This document shows, in pieces, positions 1 through 3,793 of a stretch of DNA of 5,594 bases. The notes beneath the pieces were generated by a model. It was given only the letters and a program-made list of their open reading frames with translations, had not been told where the DNA came from and made no database searches. Both the position numbers and the translations under genes were made by a program. Within the stretch, counting starts at the first letter, position 1; every line of letters starts with the position of its first letter. The stretch lies in contig CAMLET010000243.1 of the NCBI GenBank assembly GCA_946479125.1, forward strand, positions 1 through 5,594. The letters run 5' to 3'. The stretch comes from an uncultured Flavobacteriales bacterium. GTDB lineage: Bacteria > Bacteroidota > Bacteroidia > Flavobacteriales > Crocinitomicaceae.

Positions 1-2
1 TT

Positions 3-599
3 GCTGTCGCCGATTGTACCGGACATGGTGTTCCCGTCGCAATGGTCAGCGTACTTTGCATCAATTCATTGAATCAATCGCTAATAGAGCATCCAACAGC
101 GACTACAGGTCAACTTTTGGATTTGGTAAGGGAAAAAGTCGTAGCCACCTTTACCAAAGATGAAGCATCGGTAAAAGATGGAATGGACATTTCTATTGCG
201 AATTTCAATCACGAAACGAAGATTTTGAGCTGGTCAGGAGCCAACAACCCTCTTTGGATTTATAGAAAAGAAGAAGTTTTAGCATTTGCTCCCAATAAAC
301 AACCTATAGGTCAATTTGATTCAGCAGTTCTCTTCGAAACACACGAAATACCACTTCAAGAAAGCGACTTATTGGTTCTTTTCTCCGACGGCTTTGCAGA
401 TCAATTTGGCGGACCAAAAGAAAAGAAATACAAATATGCGCCCTTTAGAGAATTGATTGGCGCGAATTCCACGGCTCCAATGTCGGAGATTAAAGAAATT
501 CTACAATCTGAATTTAACAGCTGGAAAGGTGATGTTGAGCAGACAGATGATGTTTGTGTAATGGCGCTTCGGCTCCGCTCAGCAACCATTACTCTATAA
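3..599 (+). CDS. SpoIIE/PP2C-family serine phosphatase, C-terminal part (5' truncated by window edge)
   Basis: This is the C-terminal catalytic part (198 residues visible) of a PP2C-like phosphatase of the SpoIIE/RsbU group, which removes phosphate from serine or threonine on signalling partners such as anti-sigma-factor antagonists. The reading frame is open from base 3, so the ATG at 42 is internal and the true start lies outside the window. Visible hallmarks are VADCTGHGVP (metal-binding Asp and the GHG turn) at the extreme left, KDGMDIS near 174-194, LFSDGFADQFGGPK near 381-422 and the final acidic pair in QTDDVCVMALRL near 541-576. In Bacteroidota this domain commonly ends proteins carrying sensor, TPR or 7TM segments, but that part is not visible here. 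The last residues, RSATITL, lie after the usual end of the domain and are encoded by a palindromic repeat copy. Family assignment is secure; the substrate is unknown. Confidence 0.93.
   Translation, partial: AVADCTGHGVPVAMVSVLCINSLNQSLIEHPTATTGQLLDLVREKVVATFTKDEASVKDGMDISIANFNHETKILSWSGANNPLWIYRKEEVLAFAPNKQPIGQFDSAVLFETHEIPLQESDLLVLFSDGFADQFGGPKEKKYKYAPFRELIGANSTAPMSEIKEILQSEFNSWKGDVEQTDDVCVMALRLRSATITL
565..583 (+). repeat. Palindromic interspersed repeat family A, copy 1 (inside the phosphatase 3' end)
   Basis: The sequence gcttcggctccgctcagc resembles the family A core cacttcgactccgctcag seen at 1469-1486 and, inverted, at 665-682. It encodes the last codons of the phosphatase. The ctccgctcag stretch at 573-582 is the exact reverse complement of 665-674, so copies 1 and 2 form a head-to-head pair about 90 bp apart. 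Confidence 0.6.
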
Positions 600-650
600 T
601 CAAACTCAGCGGCCATTACGTGAAGATTTAACAGTAGCTTGATTAATGGT

Positions 651-693
651 AATTGAAAAGGTCACTGAGCGGAGTCGAAGTGCATTTTCAATT
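651..693. repeat. Family A repeat copy 2 in inverted orientation, enclosed in a stem-loop
   Basis: The outer arms aattgaaaa (651-659) and ttttcaatt (685-693) are perfect reverse complements. Inside them lies cactgagcggagtcgaagtg (663-682), whose own ends cact/agtg also pair. Bases 665-682 are an 18/18 reverse-complement match to 1469-1486 in the anti-sigma gene. The unit can fold as a two-step hairpin in the spacer between the phosphatase and the sigma operon. Confidence 0.65.
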
Positions 694-731
694 GCCAAAT
701 AAAACTTTTTTTCAAAAAAGTTTTATTTGGC
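694..731. terminator. Perfect 18-bp inverted repeat, possible terminator
   Basis: The left arm 694-711 (gccaaataaaactttttt) is exactly the reverse complement of the right arm 714-731, leaving a very tight 2-nt centre that would open to a 4-nt loop. It lies 95 bp downstream of the phosphatase stop and 48 bp upstream of the sigma-factor start. The A/T tracts are inside the stem and no U tract follows the right arm, so it is not a textbook intrinsic terminator. It may stop readthrough from the phosphatase gene or affect the sigma promoter. Confidence 0.55.
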
Positions 732-733
732 TG

Positions 734-741
734 TAACTTTA
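734..741 (+). promoter_or_regulatory. Weak candidate -7 element of a Bacteroidota promoter for the sigma operon
   Basis: TAACTTTA differs from the Bacteroidota -7 consensus TAnnTTTG only at its last base, and lies 39 bp before the sigma start. No clear -33 TTTG is found at the usual distance; that stretch is the T/A-rich hairpin at 694-731. This is a plausible position only. Confidence 0.25.
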
Positions 742-779
742 TCCAATCGAGATAGTCTAATGAAATAGTTACTTGAGCA

Positions 780-1265
780 ATGACTACGAAAGAATACAAT
801 GAAAGTGTGAATTTATATGCGGATGCGATTTATCGCTTCGTCATTAAGCACCTGAAAAATAGTATGCTTTCGCAAGATGTTGTTCAGGAAACTTTTGCAA
901 AGGTTTGGGAAAAACACAGTGAGATCTCAATCGAAAAAGCAAAATCTTATCTTTTTACTACGGCGTATCATACATTGATCGACGTTATTAAAAAGGAAAA
1001 CAGATCTGGAAGTTTGGAAAACGTAGCTGTTATGCCAAGCGACAAACCGAAAGAGAATTTTGATTTAAAAGATATATTGAATGAAGCTTTAGATCGTTTG
1101 CCTGAGATTCAAAAGACTGTGATTATGCTTCGAGATTACGAAGGTTACGCTTACGATGAAATAGCGGAGATAACGAAGTTGAATGAATCTCAAGTGAAGG
1201 TCTACATTTTCAGGGCTAGACAAACGTTGAAAGGTTATTTAAAATCAATAGAACTGGTAGCATGA
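780..1265 (+). CDS. ECF-type RNA polymerase sigma factor
   Basis: This 161-residue protein is a small sigma-70-family factor of the extracytoplasmic-function type. It would direct RNA polymerase to a specific promoter set when released from its membrane partner. Region 2 covers about residues 8-72, with the region 2.2 signature DVVQETFAKVW at 33-43. The variable linker spans about 73-97. Region 4 covers about 98-155, with LDRLPEIQKTVIMLRDYEGY leading into the helix-turn-helix YDEIAEITKLNESQVKVYIFRARQTL. The length is normal for the group. The ATG at 780 is the only sensible start, since the upstream in-frame ATG at 760 hits TAG after two codons; no Shine-Dalgarno is evident, as is common in this phylum. 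Its stop codon overlaps the next start (ATGA), indicating a translationally coupled sigma/anti-sigma pair. Regulon and signal are unknown. Confidence 0.95.
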   Translation: MTTKEYNESVNLYADAIYRFVIKHLKNSMLSQDVVQETFAKVWEKHSEISIEKAKSYLFTTAYHTLIDVIKKENRSGSLENVAVMPSDKPKENFDLKDILNEALDRLPEIQKTVIMLRDYEGYAYDEIAEITKLNESQVKVYIFRARQTLKGYLKSIELVA

Positions 1266-2317
1266 TAACAAGAGAAAATTACGAGGCTTTTTATCTTGAT
1301 TTCCTGGAAGGAACACTTTCTAAAGAAATGGAGAAAGCTTTTCTTGCTTTTTTAGATGCCAATCCTGATTTACAAATCAGCGATGATGAATTCCCTATTC
1401 TGGAGGAAGAAGAGATTTCTCTTACGGAGTTTGATAAACTTTTATTGAAGAAATATGAGACTTCGACTCACTTCGACTCCGCTCAGCGCGAGCCGCTCAG
1501 TCTCCAAATCACCAAAGAGAATGTCGAGTATTTCCTAATTGCACAATTAGAAGGAACGATAGCAGAAAATCAAAAAACAGAATTGGAGCGTTGGTTGAAC
1601 CTTCATCCGGAATACTTAAAAGACAAAGCACTTTACGCAAAAACAATCTTACCACAAGAAAAAGTGGCATACCTGCACAAAAGCGATTTGTACCAGGATG
1701 CGAAGGTCATCCCGCTTTGGGCACGCATTTCTTCAGCAGCAGCATCGGTAATCTTACTAATCGGAATTGGAAGCTACCTTTCACTAAATTCAGTTGAAGT
1801 GGGTACGCCAGATCTGCCACAGTTTAGTGAGTACAGTTCTGCAGGCAAAAAGGATAATAACCCGGATCTGATCAAAGATACAGATGGTAAAGACGCGAAG
1901 CATCGTGTCTCGACTAATAAAAACCGTAAGGGCGAATTACAATTCGCTCCAACTAACCAGACCAAGCAAGATAATATAGCTTCTAACAGTAAGGACGAAT
2001 TGCAATTCGCCCCAACGCAAAACGAAAACAATAAATCAGTTACCAACGAGAACGGAGGAATTCTTCCAAATCAGCCGGAATTGGCAACACACGTAACTGA
2101 GAAGAACAATAACTCAGAAGAAAACGCAAAAAACGCAACACATAACGATTACGCGTTTGGAGCAAATCCGATTGAACCAATTACAAACGAATTGTCTAAA
2201 CGATTGAACACAGTTATTGACTTTAGACGAGCAAAGGAAAGCGAAGACAACGAATCCGGATTCTTTATCAAGATCGGTAAATTCGAATTCCTTCATAAAA
2301 AAGGTGGAAAACACTGA
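1262..2317 (+). CDS. Probable anti-sigma factor, single-pass membrane protein with duplicated N-terminal motif
   Basis: This 351-residue protein has no clear similarity to the FecR or zinc-binding anti-sigma families, but its position (ATGA overlap with the ECF sigma gene) and topology fit an anti-sigma factor. Residues 2-37 (ITRENYEAFYLDFLEGTLS...NPDL) and 83-118 (ITKENVEYFLIAQLEGTIA...HPEY) are two copies of the same cytoplasmic motif, sharing IT-x-EN-x-E-x-F and LEGT. A single hydrophobic helix spans about 154-175 (WARISSAAASVILLIGIG region). Residues 180-300 are hydrophilic and rich in Asn, Lys, Thr and Glu, presumably periplasmic and disordered. The last 40 residues (DFRRAKE...FFIKIGKFEFLHKKGG) look like a conserved C-terminal patch. 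Odd points: residues 69-81 (THFDSAQREPLSL) are a translated family A repeat placed between the two motifs, and ELQFAPT at 225-231 and 246-252 comes from two copies of another palindromic repeat. The N terminus should bind and silence the sigma factor; this is inference. Confidence 0.8.
   Translation: MITRENYEAFYLDFLEGTLSKEMEKAFLAFLDANPDLQISDDEFPILEEEEISLTEFDKLLLKKYETSTHFDSAQREPLSLQITKENVEYFLIAQLEGTIAENQKTELERWLNLHPEYLKDKALYAKTILPQEKVAYLHKSDLYQDAKVIPLWARISSAAASVILLIGIGSYLSLNSVEVGTPDLPQFSEYSSAGKKDNNPDLIKDTDGKDAKHRVSTNKNRKGELQFAPTNQTKQDNIASNSKDELQFAPTQNENNKSVTNENGGILPNQPELATHVTEKNNNSEENAKNATHNDYAFGANPIEPITNELSKRLNTVIDFRRAKESEDNESGFFIKIGKFEFLHKKGGKH
1461..1505 (+). repeat. Family A palindromic repeat copy 3, inside the anti-sigma reading frame
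   Basis: cttcgactc occurs twice here (1461-1469 and 1471-1479), followed by cgctcagcgcgagccgctcag. Bases 1469-1486 are the exact reverse complement of 665-682, and 1482-1500 match 2337-2355 at 17 of 19 positions. The repeat is read in frame as about 13 residues between the two N-terminal motifs of the protein, with no stop and no frameshift. Confidence 0.75.
1926..1953 (+). repeat. Palindromic repeat family B, copy 1, inside the anti-sigma reading frame
   Basis: The core ggcgaattacaattcgct is a near-perfect inverted repeat (gcgaatt/aattcgc). It matches the second copy at 1989-2016 at 25 of 28 positions. It encodes GELQFAPT in the low-complexity extracytoplasmic part of the protein. Confidence 0.75.
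1989..2016 (+). repeat. Palindromic repeat family B, copy 2, inside the anti-sigma reading frame
   Basis: The core cgaattgcaattcg is a perfect 14-bp palindrome. It lies exactly 63 bp (21 codons) after copy 1, so both copies are read in the same frame as ELQFAPT. The three differences between copies mostly affect third positions or the symmetry of the palindrome. Confidence 0.75.
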
Positions 2318-2322
2318 TGCTT

Positions 2323-2356
2323 TCCGCCGCGGCGGACTCAGCGCAAGCCACTCAGC
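2323..2356. repeat. GC palindrome plus family A repeat copy 4
   Basis: tccgccgcggcgga (2323-2336) is a perfect 14-bp palindrome. It runs directly into ctcagcgcaagccactcag (2337-2355), which matches the in-gene copy at 1482-1500 at 17 of 19 positions. The element begins 6 bp after the anti-sigma stop codon, so the sigma/anti-sigma operon has family A elements on both sides and one inside. Confidence 0.6.
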
Positions 2357-2413
2357 ATGACAGTGTCTCGCCAAAATTGATTGACGAAATCAAAAATGAA
2401 TGCACCCCTTCTG

Positions 2414-2447
2414 AAAGTCCGTTTACATTGTGAGCGGACTTTTTTTG
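2414..2447 (+). terminator. Intrinsic terminator of the sigma/anti-sigma operon
   Basis: The 8-bp stem aaagtccg (2414-2421) / cggacttt (2435-2442) encloses a 13-nt loop and is followed by an uninterrupted T tract through 2446. It lies about 100 bp after the anti-sigma stop codon and is oriented to end + strand transcription. Confidence 0.85.
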
Positions 2448-2533
2448 TCAACCTTCGATACGTTTCTGCTTATCAGTTGAAACACTTGTCTGACCTTTTA
2501 GCAGCGGAGGCTTTGTAAACACTCGATATCCTA

Positions 2534-2572
2534 AAAAGCCTTGACATTTTTACGTTATCAAGGCTTTTATTT
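2534..2572. terminator. Bidirectional intrinsic terminator
   Basis: aaaagccttga (2534-2544) pairs perfectly over 11 bp with tcaaggctttt (2558-2568), with a 13-nt loop. T-rich tails are present in both directions (ttttattt on the + strand, tttttag on the - strand). The position between convergent genes suits it to end the - strand lipoprotein transcript, about 75 bp past that stop codon, and to back up the + strand terminator. Confidence 0.82.
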
Positions 2573-2587
2573 AATGTATACATCCTG

Positions 2588-2629
2588 TAGCACGAGCAAG
2601 ATGCTCGCGCTAGCTTTGAGCTCGTGCTA
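2588..2629. repeat. Three-armed palindromic interspersed repeat
   Basis: tagcacgagca (2588-2598) pairs with tgctcgcgcta (2602-2612) apart from one mismatch, around a 3-nt loop. A third arm, gctcgtgcta (2620-2629), is a perfect reverse complement of 2588-2597. The two right arms therefore compete for one left arm. Elements with this wording are familiar as interspersed repeats in Bacteroidota genomes. It sits 17 bp downstream of the lipoprotein stop codon on the - strand. Confidence 0.7.
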
Positions 2630-2645
2630 GCTAGAGGAATATTAA

Positions 2646-3368
2646 TTACCATATAGGCATTTCATTGTAACCAGAATAATCTTGATTTTTCTCTATTTGA
2701 AAGTATTTACTTGAAACAGTGTAATTTCCATTCAAACATTTATAAAAAATAACATGAAAGGTTACGATATTACTTTTAAAATCACTGTCTTTCAGAACAA
2801 TGCTTATCGGGTTCGATACAGCACTCTGAATTCCCAACTTTCGGCATTCAAAAAAACTCTGCCTGTTTATATTAAATGAACCTGGATTAACTAGCAACAG
2901 TAATGAATCAAAATCCTCATACTTTCCTTCAAGTATTGTTACCATTTTTTTATTTGCATTATACCTCAACTTGATATACTGACTTTCATCCCTCAATAAT
3001 CTTCCTCTATCATCCCAAATTAATAAACAATTGAGTTCTCCTGAAGGCAGAAAGTTTTGGACTCTCTTTCTTTTTCCAAAGAAACAGTTTTTTGAAAGTT
3101 TTCCATTGACAAATGTACTGGACTCGAATTCAATACCATTTACAACTCTTATTCTTTCAATAAACTTACGATCATCACTCTTTTTTACAATTTGACTCAG
3201 TTTTCCGTTCTTATCAAATACTCGAATAGAATCACCCTCAAATGGAGTAATTATTCGATAAGTGTCCATACCTTTCTTTTCTGTCGGATTATTAGTACAG
3301 CTGTTTAAAAAAAATAATCCTAGAAACAGACACTTACTTCCTATAACTAATCTCATAATGTGTATCAT
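2646..3368 (-). CDS. Small lipoprotein, candidate immunity protein for the upstream RHS tip
   Basis: This 240-residue protein starts with a lipoprotein signal peptide: a hydrophobic stretch (CLFLGLFFLNSC) ending in the lipobox L-N-S-C with Cys24 as the lipidated residue, so it should be anchored on the periplasmic face of a membrane. The middle carries short repeats resembling MORN_2/YwqK-type strands (FDKNGKLSQ about 51-59, FVNGKLSKN, FLPSGELNCLLIWDDRGRLL). The C-terminal half (about 145-240) is unrecognised. Starts are possible at 3368 or at 3356. AAAGG lies 9 nt before 3368, while the second ATG is also preserved in the broken copy and gives a compact 20-residue signal (MRLVIGSK...LNSC). 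It follows the RHS gene on the same strand. Its first 145 codons are duplicated upstream as a pseudogene. Immunity function is inferred from position, overlap history and membrane location. Confidence 0.75.
   Translation of the reverse strand: MIHIMRLVIGSKCLFLGLFFLNSCTNNPTEKKGMDTYRIITPFEGDSIRVFDKNGKLSQIVKKSDDRKFIERIRVVNGIEFESSTFVNGKLSKNCFFGKRKRVQNFLPSGELNCLLIWDDRGRLLRDESQYIKLRYNANKKMVTILEGKYEDFDSLLLLVNPGSFNINRQSFFECRKLGIQSAVSNPISIVLKDSDFKSNIVTFHVIFYKCLNGNYTVSSKYFQIEKNQDYSGYNEMPIW
2933..3368 (-). repeat. Tandem duplication unit 1 (distal, with intact lipoprotein start)
   Basis: This 436-bp segment aligns throughout with 3369-3793 at roughly 80 percent by eye, about 90 percent in the first 70 bp, with most differences there being transitions. 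It contains codons 1 to about 145 of the intact lipoprotein gene and, on its upstream side, a remnant of the RHS C-terminus. The two units abut exactly at 3368/3369. Confidence 0.88.
3334..3366 (-). pseudogene. Vestigial duplicate of the RHS gene 3' end
   Basis: Read in a frame different from the lipoprotein, these bases give DTHYEISYRK followed by TAA. The real RHS protein ends DDTHYEIRYRETNK. The tip of the toxin-like gene was therefore copied along with the lipoprotein gene. The remnant overlaps the 5' end of the intact lipoprotein gene and is not expected to be translated. Confidence 0.75.
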
Positions 3369-3781
3369 GTATTGTTACCTTTTTTTTATTTGCATCATAC
3401 CCTAATTTGATATACTGACTTTCATTCCTTAATAATCTTAAACTAAAGACCAATTCTGCTCTTCTGAACATAGAGAAAGTTTCGACTCTCTTTCTTCTTC
3501 CAAGGACAGGCTTTTTGAGAGCTTTCCATTAACAAATGTAATGGATTCGAATTTAATCCCATCTAGAATTCTTAATCTTTAAATAATCTTACCATTATCC
3601 TCTTTTTACAATTTGACTCAATTCTCTATTCCTATCAAATATTCGAATAGAATCACCCTCAACTGAGTAATTATTCGATAAGTATTCATACCCTATCTTT
3701 CCTGATGAACTATTGATAAGGCTGCTAAAAAACAATCGGATACAGCCACCTACTTATTAGTTTCCCTATATCTAATTTCAT
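3369..3781 (-). pseudogene. Decayed, 3'-truncated copy of the lipoprotein gene
   Basis: Starting at the ATG at 3781, which lies inside the RHS gene, the frame reads MKLDIGKLISRWLYPIVF and then hits TAG where the intact gene has its signal peptide. Further on, a shifted frame reads EGDSIRIFDRNRELSQIVKRG and stops, against EGDSIRVFDKNGKLSQIVKKS in the intact protein. Near the end the sequence for NANKKMVTI is still recognisable before the copy stops abruptly at the duplication junction. The copy therefore lacks the last 95 codons and has both stops and frameshifts, so it cannot make a functional lipoprotein. It fills the 380 bp between the RHS stop and the intact lipoprotein gene. Confidence 0.88.
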
Positions 3782-3793
3782 AGTGAGTATCAT
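3369..3793 (-). repeat. Tandem duplication unit 2 (RHS-proximal, with broken lipoprotein copy)
   Basis: This 425-bp counterpart of 2933-3368 includes the last codons of the RHS gene and the decayed lipoprotein copy. Relative to unit 1 it has about a 10-base deletion near 3445-3470 and a 9-base difference (gaaactaat extra) next to the RHS stop codon, among other small indels. Confidence 0.88.

Larger units (their letters stand above)
2318..2645. other. Non-coding spacer between convergent units
   Basis: No credible gene is present in these 328 bp. From left to right the spacer holds a 14-bp GC palindrome with family A sequence, an intrinsic terminator, about 85 bp with nothing recognisable (2448-2533), a second bidirectional terminator and a three-armed palindromic repeat just before the end of the lipoprotein gene. 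It isolates the + strand sigma operon from the - strand RHS/lipoprotein unit. Confidence 0.75.

Noticed and set aside
401..616. Open frame of 71 codons on the - strand
   Set aside because: It lies opposite the phosphatase gene, has no recognisable domain, and is explained by the coding strand's composition.
694..741. Full -33/-7 promoter for the sigma operon
   Set aside because: Only a -7-like TAACTTTA is visible; no TTTG lies at the proper spacing because that position is occupied by the hairpin.
1591..1797. Open frame of 68 codons on the + strand
   Set aside because: Out-of-frame shadow of the anti-sigma gene with no start signal or domain.
1926..2016. Two regularly spaced repeats considered as a minimal CRISPR array
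   Set aside because: There are only two copies, they are palindromic across their full length, they are read in frame within a gene, and no cas genes are nearby.
1774..2046. Open frame on the - strand with two GANCNS repeats
   Set aside because: The repeated residues are just the reverse reading of the two palindromic family B repeats within the anti-sigma gene.
2114..2374. Open frame of 86 codons on the - strand
   Set aside because: Antisense to the conserved anti-sigma C-terminus and starts inside a family A repeat; no plausible protein features.
2396..2518. Possible 40-codon small protein on the + strand (starting MNAPLLKVRL)
   Set aside because: The frame runs straight through the intrinsic terminator at 2414-2447 and has no ribosome site or recognisable features.
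2448..2533. Stretch beginning caaccttcgatacgtttctg considered as another interspersed repeat
   Set aside because: The wording is suggestive, but there is no second copy in the window and no convincing internal symmetry.
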